Positions 26,041 through 39,732 of a stretch of 64,000 bases of DNA are shown here, piece after piece. The stretch comes from Puffinus mauretanicus. Its lineage: Eukaryota; Chordata; Aves; Procellariiformes; Procellariidae. A model generated the notes under the pieces. It did no database searches. It was not told the origin of the DNA and was given only the letters and a program-made list of their open reading frames with translations. Within the stretch, counting starts at the first letter, position 1, and every line of letters begins with the position of its first letter. The stretch covers positions 434,001 through 498,000 of the forward strand of contig JAJKFH010000921.1 of the NCBI GenBank assembly GCA_023333565.1. The letters are read 5' to 3'. The position numbers and the translations under genes were made by a program.

Positions 26041-27642
26041 CCAGGTTAAGCCTCCCCCAGTTCAGAAGTGAGGGGCAGAGGAGATAGGGAACCTCTGCAG
26101 CGAAGGGGGCTGTTTGGTTTGCTCATTTGCATCTCAATCCCCACAATGCTCTTCCGGCTACTCACAGCTATTCCATAGTAGTGCTCTTGGCTGAGATCTG
26201 GGAACACGCTCAAAGGGTGAGGCAGCTTTTGGATGCACTGAGCTGTTTTCTGTTTGAGCTGTGAAAAGCAAACATCTTTTCAAGAGAGAACATTCTGAAC
26301 AGTAATTTTTTTGCATTTACAATTCAGAAAGAGCAGAACTTCACTGAAATCTGGGAGGAAAATATTGTATAATGTTGAAAGGAAACATAAATCCTCTGCA
26401 GTAAAGGCTTCACACTACTCTGAAAACAGAAGCCACTAAGTTACTACACTGGCCTAAAGTGGCAGGACTGGAGATACAGGTTCTGGAAACAGCTTCGTAC
26501 ACTCAAACACTTGAACCCCACTAAAGCTCCATTGCCTTCCTCAAGGAGCAACTCAAAGATGAGGATCTACACAGTCACTTCAGACACCTGCTTCTAAATT
26601 AACTTTAAATATTTGCTTGCCACAGCTACAGACCCAGGCACAAACAGCGGTGATCTTAAAAGCGTCGGAGAACAGGCGGCTGCAGGAGGAGAACCTGTTG
26701 AAGGAGAGGTGACTAATTTGCTTCAGTATTCAAATGTGTGGAGTTGGAGAAAACAAAATCAAGCGGTGATTAGAGATGGGCTCACGCTCAGGTCTGGATT
26801 TACATTTTCTTCAAAGCATGGCTGCGTTTAGATCCTACGTATTGGGGACAAAACTCTCCCGCCAAGTTGGGACCCAGCCGGAAGGCATAGTAAGGGCACT
26901 TTCAGACGCAGGATTTTGGGTTAAGCACATCTCAGCTGAACATGCAAAGCTGGTTTAAACAGTGTGGCAGAGCTAATCTGTTGAAAGGTCTCACTCAGCA
27001 TTGCTGTCCCAAAGGGAATATATATGGGAGAACTGCGAACTCCTTGAGAGCCGTGCTGGTCATTACCCAGCCCATGTGTTGGTTTCGCCATGTGTCCCCG
27101 TGTTTTGCAACTCCCAACCAGCTCCCTCTCAGCTGATTTATTTTCACGCTACTCAGCTTGCAGGAGGTGAATCAGGTCCTGTGGTTACAGAGCAGACCCA
27201 ACCGCTAGTGCATGGTGTGCAGCCCCTCACTGGCTGCCAGGAAGGGAAATCTGAAACTTTACAGGAGGAGGGGGAAGGAGGAGAAGCAGGGTATTTTCTG
27301 GAAAGGCAAAGCCATAGCCAAACAGCACGCACGGCAAAGCAGGAGGGAGAAGAGAATGGTGTAAGAATTCAAACAAGCCACAGAGAGGACAATAGAAAAT
27401 TAATACAGGAGCAATATGAAATAAATAGAATTTGTAAGGTAAATCCATCGGACAGTCAGGAGTAAGCAGAATAACAAAACCGGGAGAGCTTCAGCAGCCG
27501 AACGGACAGTGGGAAATCTTTGTGTGTGGTGAGGGGGGACCGTGTTACTTGCTCTCATGAAATTAAAATTAGTAATGAAAATACACTCATCCATAATGGC
27601 ACACTTCTGCTTATTCCTGCTTACTTCTGTTAGTGCTAATAC

Positions 27643-27684
27643 CATAGAATCATAGAATAGCTTGGGTTGGAAGGGACCTTTAAA
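27643..27684 (-). mobile_element. CR1 LINE 3'-end fragment
   Basis: The block CATAGAATCATAGAATAG followed by CTTGGGTTGGAAGGGACCTT is the reverse complement of the well-known CR1 3' terminus, including two copies of its 8-bp terminal repeat. The copy is 5'-truncated to about 42 bp. CR1 is the dominant LINE of birds and other sauropsids. Confidence 0.88.
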
Positions 27685-30600
27685 CAGAGTTCCTATTACT
27701 CCTAAATCCCTACTGCTCACGGCTTGCTTTTCTTGTTTTTGTTTTAAATGCAAAAGTTTTGGCCTTTGGAATGTAACAGAAAACGACACACATTTAAAGA
27801 AAAATAAGCAAATCTTTCCTAGAAGAAACTAGCGTTAACTGCATGCCTGAAATCAAGTCGTAGGACAACAGGATCTCTGATGGAACAGTGTCAATTTAGA
27901 GATTGCATTTTAAAGAGTGAGGCAGCGTTACAGAAGTGTTGAAAGAGGGGGCGGGGGAGCGCTGGGAGCAAAGCTGCCCCTCTCCCCTTGGACACACAGG
28001 CAGCTCTCAAACAAACAGCTACCCACTGAACTGGCAGCTCCCGCTGCAAGCACAATCGAGCTTCCGCCTCTGGATGTTTGCATGAGGATCCCAAGCAGCT
28101 CCCACTCAAATCAATGGATTTTGCTGTAGGCACAAAAGTGAGACTTAGGTATTTTCAGTCTTAATTGTCAGATAAACAGAAAAACTCTGGGGGAAAAAAA
28201 ATCATTATTTGGACAAGTTAATTACACGACCTAACACCTAAATAAATAAATAAAAAAGTGGAGATGCCCAGACTTGAGATGTGGCCAAACCAGTAGGTGT
28301 ACCTAAAGCTACACCTATCGGCTCTCGCTGCACGAGGGATGCTACCTCTGCAGGCCACGAAATAGTACACGAAAAGTATTCATTTACGGTGAATCCTTAG
28401 ACATCTAAGGCAAATCAGTAGTTTGGCCAATGTATTTTATTTTTTAAATTTCTACACTTCCAGTTGCTGGCAAATAAATGTCCCTTTCTCCTCATGGTCC
28501 TTATTTCCACCTCACGGACAGGGAGCAGGGTAAGACACGGGACTAGCACAGGCCTTTAAGCAGGGACGTCAGGGGTGCTCTCCTCCCTTGTGCCCCCCAG
28601 GGGCAACCGGGAGCGAAGCCCCTCTGCAGGACCGGGTAACTCAGCCCAGGTAAGAGCTGAATCACCTTCTGCGAGGGCCTGCCTCTCCACGCTGACTGCA
28701 GAGGGAGACTACACTCCTGGCTACACTAGTCTAAATTTAAGCACCTCAGCTAGCTAAAATACAAGCAGATTAGGGAGCCTGAGTGAGGCGTAACCTTGGC
28801 CAAAGAGTCTAAAGTGGAGTAAGGATTAAATCTATGCTCTGTGGTAGTGCTAAAACCATAGCTTTACGATTCCAAGGACCATTTTCCCAAACCACACAGC
28901 TTGGTTTTCATCAAGCCAAGGGCCACAGCATCACGGTACCAATGGTTCCTGTGCTTTCCTCTCGCCATTTCCCCCCCTCCAAACACCTTAAGCTGTTAAG
29001 CAACCCAGCCCATGCAGGCAGGAATTTGCGTGTTACTCTGTGCACATCAAACTGAAAAGCAACGAAGGGAATGATGTCTGGACCCAAGCAGCCTATTGAG
29101 AGGATCAAAAAGGTAACACAAAGCACAAAAGATGGCTAAGAAACACAGATCATTTGCCATCCCACACAGCAAAGCTGTCTCAGGACCTGGGGACCCAGGC
29201 AGAGGATTTAGTGCCTAAGCCCAGAGACTCTTCTGGGTTGCAGGCATTAACTCATGCTTGCATGCCTGAGACCGGATAAAGCTGCAGTCAAAAACAAAAA
29301 CCTCTAAGGAGGCCTCAGCATATTGTTGTTTTGGGGATAGTCCTGTGCATTTCATCCACAAGAATTAGTGTTTTCTTTTCATTTCACAATAACCTAGGTA
29401 TTTAAAATGTCTGCCAAAATGTACTCAGAAACTCAGCATTTAATCTGAGGACTTTTCAAGAGGACCCGTTGTTTATTTCTACCATCTAATGAACATTAAT
29501 TTCCTGTTTTAGAAAATGTAATTTATGCCACTGGTGAAGCTGATATTTATCTTGATGCATATCTCTTGGCTGGCTTAGTTTTTCATTTTCTCCAGTTCCT
29601 CCAGCCTGCGTACGCTTTGCAACCTGTAGACTCAGCCTGTGCGATCAGCAGTTCAAAAGTATTCAGAAGTTTCCAGTACGTGGTGGGAGAATCTGATAGC
29701 AGAGGACACAGGTCCGAATCCATTAGTAGTCACTTCTCATAATAAAAACAAAGCTAAAAAGAATATTTGTAACACTGATCGGAAAACAAGAACATATTTT
29801 CCTTTCTGCTTCAGAACTTAGACAAAACTAACGCAAGTTACACTAAACAAATCCAGTCCTTGCCAGGATAAACAAACATTTGCAGTGTTGTTTGCTACAT
29901 GCCTGTCATGAAATAAAGACACTGACATGCATTTTAATGCAACTCTCCTACAAATTGTGAAAAAATAATTGTGCACTGCGTATTCGTTGCTAGGTTACTA
30001 GGAGGGAAGAGAATATTTTTGCAGACGATGAACTAACAAGGTAAATAATTCAACTTAATCATTTGCAAATTTCACACTTAATTTTCAACAGCAGGTCTTT
30101 TCAGAGCCCAGATCAACCTCAGATCTGATGACAGTGATTTTTTAGAGCAAGGCTGACAAGCTCCTGTAAGCCAGATTTGGCCCATGAGGTAGTTTTTATA
30201 TGACAAACTTCCCCCTCTGAATAAAATCGCAGTTTTACTAGAAAAAGGGCAGCGAGGTTTGCCCAGTTGTTATTAACAGCACAAGAATTTTAATTTCTTC
30301 TTAAACTGTCTCACTAAATGAGTGATGTCTTAGCAAATATTGCAGCATTAACAGAGAAAAAACTAAGAGAGCTCTCTGTACGTACCCATACTGCCTGCAC
30401 AGTACTCCTGTCAGTGACGTTCTGGGAGGAATAGCACTAATTCTGATTAAAGCAGATCAGGGATTGTCTCACTAATCCATAAATTCCGACATTATTACAT
30501 ATTTGCTTAAGGAAAAACAATGGATCAGATCATGAAATCAGATATGTGCTGCTCCACAAAGCAGGGTCCTTTGTGCTGCTTTGGGGCAGTATTTGCAGGG

Positions 30601-30770
30601 CAGACGTATCTGAAGGAAGGGGTAAAGGGCTCTGCATCCCGGTGTCCCTTTCAGCACCACCCAGCTCAGCAGCAAGAAAACTCCTCCAAAGAGACCTGAA
30701 GCTGAGATGAGAATCTTTCTATTTCACAAAGTTTCCAGATGACAAATACATCTGCTGAAAGAGATTCTGA

Positions 30771-30789
30771 TTTTTTTTTTTTTTTTTTT
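30771..30789. repeat. Poly(T) tract
   Basis: Nineteen consecutive T (poly(A) on the minus strand). No retroposed gene recognised beside it. Confidence 0.8.
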
Positions 30790-30879
30790 AGTTCAAAGCA
30801 TGTTTTAGCTATCGTGGCTTTATTAGGTCAGATTACACTCTCATTTAGGTGCCTACAAATCTGACCACAGAAATGCTCC

Positions 30880-30990
30880 ACTGATTAAGTAGTGGACTGA
30901 GGAAGAGGCAAGTTAGGTTCTCCATCAAAGTCTCCACTCAGTTCCTTGCATGACTTCTGAAAGTCATTTATCTATACTATGATGCTGAAT
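30880..30990 (+). mobile_element. MIR/CORE-SINE-like remnant
   Basis: 'GAGGAAGAGGCAAGTTAGGTTC' (by halves), then 'CTTGCATGACTTCTGAAAG' and 'TCATTTATC' follow the order of the amniote CORE-SINE consensus ('...gggttct...ttgctgtgtgaccttgggcaagtcacttatc'). Diverged; recognised by eye. Confidence 0.35.
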
Positions 30991-33900
30991 TTAGTTGATG
31001 AGGAACTCAGAAAATCAATTGACACAAATTCATGTGCTCCGCCAATTTATTGTCGTGAGAGCAGTGGCAAAGACAAAAAAACATGAAAGCTTGAAGGGAT
31101 GGTAACAGGCCTTGTTGAGGCTAAAAGATCTTAATTTGAAACGTCCCAAGGACAGCGACAAGCCATGAAATCTAACGAAAACTGACAAGTAATGACTAGC
31201 AAATTAGAAAGTATGTTTACTCAGAAACACCATGAAGCCAGAATAAATTTTAATATTTTTAGAAGATGCTGTGGTCACCCAAACTGTCTTTTAATGCTTT
31301 TGGGAGAAGTCCTTGAAGCAGTACTTAAGTATCATATCTGAACTTTGCTATCTTGGTTATATATATGTCTATGTATCTTCTGCTTTTTCAGACAGGATTC
31401 TGGCTGAAAATCCAATCAAATCCATTCAAGGGTAAAAAGACTAGTGTAAGAGTTTGAAGGAAAGGGAGTCCTCCCTACTGTTGATTTCAGATACGTGTGC
31501 TGCCATGAAGAACTGGGGGAAGCCTCTTGTTACGTATCAAACTTTCTCACTCTTCTCTTCCTAAGCCTCATGCCGACAAGACTGTGTTGGGCCTCATGTG
31601 GACCCAAATGCTTGAACAGAAACAAAGATCCGTCAGCCTGTACTTCTCTCCCCTAACAGTGACCTATCTCATGCTAGCTAACAAGTCTTCTAAGCAGAAT
31701 TCTGGAGATCTCATTCATCACATAGTTGTTGTTTTTAAATTATCCTTCTTTTAGACTGCAAGAGTGAGATTACTTTCTTCTGTACTGGAAGATTTATCTC
31801 TTAGCAGTTTACAGTCATCATCTTTTTTCTATTTTATCCAAAAAGGATGGACCATTTCAAGGAAAAAAAGAAGTAGAACTAACTCAAATGGTTGATTATC
31901 TTTGTATCTCTAGTTCTATTTCTTTTCACGCCTCCCTCACTTCACAGCACTATAACCTTTTTGAATTGCCCTCTGTGATATCCACTCCTTCACTGTTGAC
32001 CATTGCTCACTTATTCATTGCTTGTTGGATCAGCTGGGCACTTGCACAATCAGGTCTTTGTTATGCTTTCAGACAGGCTGCAAGTCACAATATTGAAGCA
32101 GCACAAGGACTGTTTCCTCTGCTGGTATTCTTCTTCCCTGGCATTTAGGAAGACAGCATCCTAAACACATGAAAATGCATATAAAGTAATTACGACAATA
32201 ATTCATACAACAGCTCCCATTTAACTGGCTACATAATGTCTTTTCCCCTTTAATTGTCATAAGAGAGTGGAATACCAGAAGTCTGAAGAGTTTTTGCAAG
32301 TTGGTCAACTGAGAAACAAGAATTTGCTTGTTTGAAAAATGCAGCAGAGCTCAGGTTTATTTAATGAATCAGTAGATGATGGCTGGTGATACACAGTTAG
32401 CGGGGATCCTAGAAGAGCTGCTCTCTCCAACCAGTTAATTGGCCCAAACAAAATGGAATGCAGTTTTCTAACTAATAAGCACTGACAATAATGAAGAGCA
32501 ACTGCAGGGATGGTGGGAAGATAAAGGAACGCACATACCAAGGTTCTGCAACAGTATGAAATGTCAAAGTTCAAGTTTACATGCATAATAACCACAACTG
32601 GCACATGGGTTGTTGGGTGCATAAATAATCTGAGAACCCAAGATGAGAACACTAACAAATTACAACTTTATACAGCTGGAGGTTTTAAAACAAAATGAAA
32701 ATTCTCATATGCATATACAGATACCCAGTATTTAAATATCTGCAGGATCTGCTTCTAGGCCAATGCTATCATGGAGTTGGACACCTATACATCCTTGAAC
32801 TCTGTCTCAATAGGCAGAGAAGCACATAGCACAAGAAGCAATGTTAGCAAAATGCTATTTTTAGTTGATTTCACTCGAAGTGGCTTCCCAGATGGTGAAA
32901 TTAAACCTCTCTCTCGCAGTAGAAAAAAAGAAGTACCTTATTTGGGAAGGGAAAGTTTAGATAGACATGAAGTAGCTGGGTTGATTATGGAAAGAATAAG
33001 AGTATTCAGCAGAAGTAGACGAGTAAGGATTTTGTCACAGGGAGGGAGAAGCAGAGTCTTTTGTGTATGGTGGTTTATTGCAGGCTCTAATGGCATCAGG
33101 ATGATGTTACCAGGGAGCCTCTACACAATGAAATAATTTACTGTCATCTCTTATATCCTGCTAGCGCAACAATCTAGCCTCCATAGACCTAGTACTAAAA
33201 CAGTTTTGATTGATAGCCAAATTCTATCTGTAGTGTCATGTCACAGAAGATGTCATAACCTTACGTAAAAAAAAAAAATACTTGACACAATTGTCAGTTT
33301 ATTCACTCAAAATTATTGTGAATTGATAATGTCCTTTGAAAGGATTATTATACAGACAGATTTGCTGAGGTCTAAAGGGCTCCAGACCTTCCTTTCCCTC
33401 TCACGTGCCCCACTGCTGGCAGCCCCCCCAGTCTCTAATGCTGCATGGGGCCACAGCTTCTTCTCAGCCCCCCTGACGCCAGGGAAAAGCTGCGGTGCTG
33501 CGCAGTCCCGAGAGCCTGGTGGTGTCATCACCTCCTACTCCCCCCAGCAGCCCACGCTTCCTCCAGTTGGGCTCCGTGGGCCAACACGAGGATGTCCCTA
33601 TCATGGGTCTGGACTTGACGGATGATCTCACGCTGGGGCTGTGCCTCCATCCCTCCCACAGCTCAGGAGCCACATGCTCTGCTGGATAAGATAGTAACAA
33701 GCCATCACAGATACCATTTGCACAGCTTGTTGGCTTGTTTCCTCACAGAGCTGGAAGTCCCCAGGTTAGCAGCATGTTTGTCAGGCTGTTCAAAGGCTTT
33801 TCTGGCCTTGAAACCAGTTACATTCAGAAAAGAAAGTACATAAAAATGGAGTAACAGCTTTTCATTGAAAGAGAACAGTTTCCTGTCTCTGTTCTGCTCA

Positions 33901-36154
33901 CATCTGGTCACATCTTCTGGACAAGAATTACATCTTTACTATTCTTTTACAACACAGCCAATACAGCTGTAAGGGAGTAAGCTGCTCACTATACTAGCCT
34001 TTGTATTATCAGCAGTACTATTAACTTAAGTGAAGCTGTAAAATCTGTTTTACTGAAGATGCATGAACCTGAAAGAACTTTGAATTTCATAATCCAGAGT
34101 GAGTCTGAAGAATTGGCATTTACAGGAAAATGGAAAACCAGTTGTTGCTCGAAAATTAAACAAAACTGAAATGGAATTAGTCACAATAAACTGTACTTGA
34201 AGACCCACTTTTCAGAGTAGATTAGTATTTTAAGAATGACATGAAAAGGTACAATAAGATATGATGTAATAAGATGTCTTTTATAGGGTAGTATAAAGAT
34301 TTAAAGAACCTATTGAATTCTGTTTTCAATGAAGATGTATGAAGTAAATGTTGCTGTATTCTCTAGAGCTATACAATTCTTGTAATCTTTTCTTCAGAGG
34401 CCTTTGGCTAATTCATAATTCAAAATGTTGCTCATTTCCCTTCCTGTCTGTATGTTATATAAAGATGTGCATCCAATACATTGTCTTGTGGATCTCTGTA
34501 TATAATACACATCCCAGTTCCTGTTATGTATACATTCCTTTGTAGGGATATGATTTATTTCTTTAAGCACTTTCCCATCTTAAAATGTCAGATGCTTCCT
34601 GTACTTGTATACAAAGAAGATTAAGCTCCCAAAGGTACTGAAGTTCAACAAAATTCTGACTGTGGACAGTATGAATTTACCAGTGAATCTTTGGGAAATA
34701 CACAATTCCACCTACTTTCCTCAGCTCTCTAGCATAACTTTATTTCATAAGTGCTTAACACTTCAGTCATCAAGAAGATCAAACAGAGGTATGGTTTTGA
34801 AAAACAAAGAACTTAAACTGAACTTTCTAAAGGTTTATTCTTCTTCAAGTAGAAGCTTTGATTCTCAAGGGTTATCACTTGTGGTGCACAGGAACTTGTC
34901 AAGATTAGGAAAACGGGATTTCAAGGCTAACTTTTATCTATTTCCATTATCTGAATCTTGCTATCTTTTGTAAATACGATTTTTTTTTCCCTAAATAACT
35001 TACTTATAAAGCTTTTGGGGTAAGTAAGGAACATACCATTATTACTTTACTGGGTTTCAGATCAGTTACTTAATAACAAACCCAAACTGTATTAACCGAG
35101 GTGGTTAGACCATAATCAGTTGCCTATAACTGGATTCTCTAGCAGATTTCACCAGCTAAAAAGTAAAGATGTTTCTTTCGTATTTTTAAAATACAGCATT
35201 GTATAGAAACATTCCTTTCAGAAAAGATTGCCAAATAAAATTCTAACTCAATTATTGCTCAATTATTGAAGCCCTAGGCAAAGGAAAACCTGCACTGATC
35301 TTGTTCAATTCTGTGGAAGAACTGTGCCTCTCCCGTGCCACTGCCTTACCTCCTGCAGTCTTAATCCATAAAAACACACTAAACATAACGGTATGCTCAA
35401 CAGCCTGAACTACAGCAGCTGAGAGAATGGCTCAAGCAGAACAGGGAAAACCTGCATAAAATTGCAATGGGGCCCAGCAGACTGATGAGAGGACATGAAA
35501 TGAAAGTGCACAGGGAGTGGGATGACTGGTGGTGGTCAAGAAGAGTGTATGTTTGGAGGTGTGGACTGGTACTGAAATGAATGGGACCTTTCTAGTTTAC
35601 CCACAAAGGTACCTAAGTCCAGTACTCCTGTTAACAGAACATTTGTGACATTTGCCAACTGATAAAAACAACCACTGGTTTCTTCAGATTGACTCATTCA
35701 AAAAAAAGAAACAGCAACAGCAACATCCTTTGTAACGACAGCTAATGTTTCAAAGAGAGAAATGTATCACACGACAGTTCTTCTCTAAAGAGCAACAACT
35801 TTTTTCAGTGAGGTTATTCAAACTCAATATGTCTAAATTATACGATGTTTTCTTCAGAGCAATTAGCCCTGCAATTTCAGCCGAGCATTTGAAGTCTTGA
35901 GTACACAGGGAAATTGGCCCAAATAACTCTTAGGTACTAGTCCCCACTAGTAATAAAGGCTCTGAAGGCCAAAGGAAGGCATTAGCAACACTTGTGCAAC
36001 TCCCTTAGCAGGGTGTACACATGTAACTAATTGAAAACCAGTAAACAATTCTGGTATTGAAGCACAAAGCAGATAATCTCACTCACACTACTTCAGTCAT
36101 TTTATTCTCATGTGGCTGACTGGAATAAAACTGCTAAAATACTGTTTCCCTCAT

Positions 36155-36600
36155 GCAGAAAAAGATCTAGGGGATATAATAGATCACAAGCTGATTAGGA
36201 GTCAACAGTGTCAAGCCATTGTGAAAAAGGCAAACACTGCACTAAGCTGTGCAAACAGGAGTATGGCTTGCAAGACATGGAAAGTAATCCTGCTCTGCCC
36301 AGCACTGGTACAGCCCCAGCGGGACACTAGGTCTGGCGCTGGGTCTCATTCTCCAGCGGAGATGCAAAGTGCCCAGAGAGAGACCAGAAGAGAGAGATGA
36401 GAATAAACAGAGGTCTAAAGCATGACCAGTGAGGAAGGTCTGAATGAATCAGATGTGCATAACCTAAACAAGAGAGCAGGATGGGGGGGAAACATAACAA
36501 CAATTTGCAAATACATAAATCGTGGCTGTGGAGAGGAAAGGAACGGCTTGCTTTCTGTGTGCGGGGTGGATAAGAATAACAGATTTGGGATGGAGTTTGT
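36155..36600 (+). mobile_element. Old CR1/L3-like LINE fragment (upstream part)
   Basis: It contains diverged versions of the CR1/L3 3' body: 'AAAGATCTAGGGG' (known: 'gacctgggggt'), 'CAACAGTGTCAAGCC' (known: 'agcagtgtgccca'), 'GAAAAAGGCAAACAC', 'GTAATCCTGCTCTGCCC', 'GCACTGGTACAGCCCC' and 'TAACAGATTTGGGATGG'. The order is preserved, the reading frames are broken and there is no target-site duplication. This points to an ancient 5'-truncated copy. Confidence 0.7.
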
Positions 36601-37254
36601 AAGCCCTATCAGGCAAAGAAAGGGTTAACATAGGCATTAGCAAGAAAGCAGCTGAGAAGGCACACAGCTGCAGGGGATAAAACCACTCGGGAGAGGGCTA
36701 TCAGAGGACCCCTTAAGGAGGGGGCCGAGGGAGCCTCTCAGGGCAGAGATACAGGCTTAAGGGATGTTGAGCTGTGTCCTTTATAAGAGATTCTAGTCTT
36801 ATCTTTGGCAGGTTACTGGCCTCCTCATTTGTATTGACTCAGTGTGTTTGATTATGAAATAGGTATCTTCTCTAGGCCTCCAAAAAACCAGGACAGAGTG
36901 CTAAGGTTTTATTTAAAAAAAAAAAGAAGAAAAAAAGCCCAGTAGAACTTTTCACATCTGGCCTAAAATATGGTCAAAGTGCTGAATCAACTAAGGTAGG
37001 AGGAAAGGAGGATAATTTTTGCTTAAGGGAAAATATTTAAACTCCTGCTACTAACAGAGGATGTAAGCTGAGGAACTGTACCTTGGGAGCTGAAGACTTT
37101 AGTCTGTGGAGGGAGAGAGAGAGCAAGAAGCTTCTGTATAAAAGGGAAAAGTTAGGCAATAGGCTCAGGCCCAACAGCCCTAACACTGGGGAGATGACAA
37201 GTGTCAGGATCTTTTTGCTAGGGGGGAAAGATCTTAGCCTGCCAAATTTGAGGG

Positions 37255-37495
37255 GGCTTTGAAATCACAGTAAGACCTAGGTTAGATATTAAGAAATTAT
37301 TTCTAAGCGTAAAGATAGCGAGGACTGCAATAAATTGTCTGAGGTTGTTATGAAGCCTCCATTGTTGGAGGAAGGCCTTTGAGAAGAGGCTAGTAGGTAT
37401 TTGTCAGGAATGACAAAGTTGATCCTGTCTCAGGACGGCAGGACTACTAGATGAGCTTCTGAAGTCCCGTTCTGCCCTATAGTACTATAATGAGA
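37255..37495 (+). mobile_element. Old CR1/L3-like LINE fragment (3' part)
   Basis: 'GGTTAGATATTAAGAAATTA', 'CAATAAATTGTCTGAGG', 'CCATTGTTGGAGG', 'TTTGAGAAGAGGCTAG' and 'CTACTAGATGAGCTTCTGAAG' follow, in order, the L3/CR1 3'UTR ('ttagatattaggaagaa ... ctgcctcagga ... ccctggaggtattcaa ... ttggactagatgacc...'). It continues the element at 36155-36600 after a gap of about 650 bp. Confidence 0.7.
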
Positions 37496-39725
37496 AATAT
37501 TGCATCCCTCTTTTCTTGCCACTCAACTTTGATGTTTTATGAAAATAACTGAGCATTTCAGGAAGCTCAAAGCATTCTTTGAATAGAAGTGGTTTCAAAA
37601 CTAGCTCTAAGCTGAATATTTTACCTACTTTGTTGAATGATCTTTTCAACATGGTGTGCTCTGGAAATACTTCAGTACTGAAGCTTGTAAATTCAGTGAC
37701 AAATGTGTTAGAAGAAAACTCTATACTCACTCATTCTATCTTTCCAATAAAAATACAACTTAATTAAGTTGGCCACGTGCTCCAAAACACCAACGGATTT
37801 GTTTGTAAGGGTTCTCTTTTACCCCCTCAATTACAGTTTGACCTTTTCAAAAAGAAACTAAACCCAAGACTACTTGGCCTAAACAACCCTAGCGATACCC
37901 TACACAAGTGGTCCTTTCTTATCTTTTTTTAAACTCCTAGTGAAATCAGTTGAGATCTGTCCTCACAAGTCAGTAGGTCTAAGCTGTCCATACTATAACT
38001 AGTCTGTGTCATTTTCGAAATGACAGAGCTGAATGTAAAGAAAGCAAAATAACTTTCTAGATGTCTTTCCACCAAGATGAGGAAAATTTCTGTTTGATAG
38101 CTAAAGCCTCCAGAATTTGCAAGTTTTAGGTTCACAGTAATGAACCTCAAGGCATTGTTTTATCAGAAATAAAAGCTAAAAACTAGTGTGATGAGAAATG
38201 TCTTTGACTCTACAATGCTTTTAGCTGTAAGAACTGCTTGGTGTGCTGTTCCCCACCACTCTGAAAAATCTTTCAAGTAGAGCAATTGGAAGTACAACTA
38301 GGACCAAACCATTTTTGCTTGCTTCTCAATGGGTTTGTCCTGACAGCATTAGGAGGCCTCCGTCCATTCTGACCCACATGAAAGAGGAATAGGCCTGAAA
38401 CAATGGACTGTATTTTGAAAACTATTTAGTTGCCCAAGAACACAGAAATGCCTGCTAGATTTTCAAAAGCCAGCAGGTTACAACTCTCACAGTGGAAGTT
38501 AGATAGTTTTTGCATGCTTGTGGGCCTTTAAAAGTCTGTCCAAAATCCCCCCAAATGAAAATCACATTTTAAGTAGATGTTTGTATTTAATTACCCTCTG
38601 TGGTCAGCTACAGAATATAACTTAGAAAACATTTCTGGTGGCTTTGATTGGTTCTCTATTTTCCTTGGGGAAGGAAGTATGGGGTTTGCTCTGCATTTTG
38701 TAGACTGATTCGCATAATGAGGCACTGGTCCCTGACTAGAACTTTTGTTTGGTTCAGCGCGAGTAAAGCAATACTTTGCTACACTTTCGTAGATAAAGCA
38801 AGGCACGCAGGCAACGTAAAAGTGGTAGCAGCCTTCATTGCCAGAAAAAGAAATGATCACATTTAGCCGTGCTGTTCACAGAGAGATTAAACTCAGGCTG
38901 GATGGAGAGAAGCTGTGTAGATAATTTGAAATAGATTCCAAGGGTGAATTACCGCTTGGCTGTCTTCCTCACCTCCTCAGTTCTCAGATTTGTGTGCCAA
39001 CAAACATTTTAAGATAACTCTGCTCTGTTTGCTCCTTGAATTGTCTAGCTGTTTAACAGGCTCTTCAGATAAACAAGGGATAATCTCAGGATTTTGCTCA
39101 ACAAAGATTGCTTTGTGCAAATTTTAAAAATTCTGAATAGGTTGTTGTATAGGGCCTGGTCTTGCGATCCCTTTTAGTTGAAAGTATGCAACGGAATAAG
39201 TGGTTGCACAATCATAGCTTCAGTAAGTAAATGATCAATAATGGTATCATTACCACCAACAACTACTTTCCCATTTTTAAAGGTTATTAAAGAATAAACA
39301 AGGCACTGGCAGCACTGCACAGGCTCGTCTTGACCAAGAAAAGCGCTGACTGGAGAGATACAAGTAGAAAATGTAGTTAGAGAACAGCTAGAAAACTGCA
39401 GGCACCCTTTATTTAAGAAACCAGTGCCTCCGCAGACAGGACCTTCAGCCCTGCCGCGGCCTGACCAGCGCACCCCGAGCCAGGCCGGGGGAGCGCCGGA
39501 GGTGATCCGAGTTTTCAAACTTTCAGACAACACACAGCAGCCTCCAGCCGAGGCGATCGTCTTGAACAAGCGACTCGGCCTGCGCTTCGCCCCCAGGGTC
39601 CCGCCAGCCCGAAGGCGAAGCCGCCTCGCAGCAGCGGCTCGGCCCCGCCGCCTCCCCGCCCTCCCGCTCCTCAGCGCCTCGCTGCTCGCCGCCGTCCTAG
39701 ACCGTCGCGCAAGACCGCGGCGGCG

Positions 39726-39732
39726 CTTCCGG
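39726..39732 (+). promoter_or_regulatory. ETS/GABPA-type site
   Basis: CTTCCGG core about 320 bp upstream of the B3GNTL1 ATG, inside the CpG island. Such sites are common near start sites of TATA-less housekeeping promoters; function is inferred. Confidence 0.35.

Larger units (their letters stand above)
24481..39420. other. Intergenic region between METRNL and B3GNTL1
   Basis: About 15 kb, mostly AT-rich, with no gene I can recognise. It holds a palindromic AT-rich cluster (25300-25430), a minisatellite (25947-26040), a CR1 tail (27643-27684), an exon-like cassette (28601-28649), a T-run (30771-30789), a MIR-like remnant (30880-30990), a GC-richer patch (33370-33690) and an old CR1/L3-like element (36155-37495). 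ORFs up to about 154 codons occur, but none shows a family signature. Confidence 0.8.

Noticed and set aside
32771..33136. 121-codon plus-strand ORF in the intergenic region
   Set aside because: No similarity I recognise; no promoter, splice or repeat context supporting a gene.
36900..36940. A-rich tract as the tail of a processed pseudogene
   Set aside because: No gene-like body upstream; more likely part of the unexplained insertion or simple sequence.
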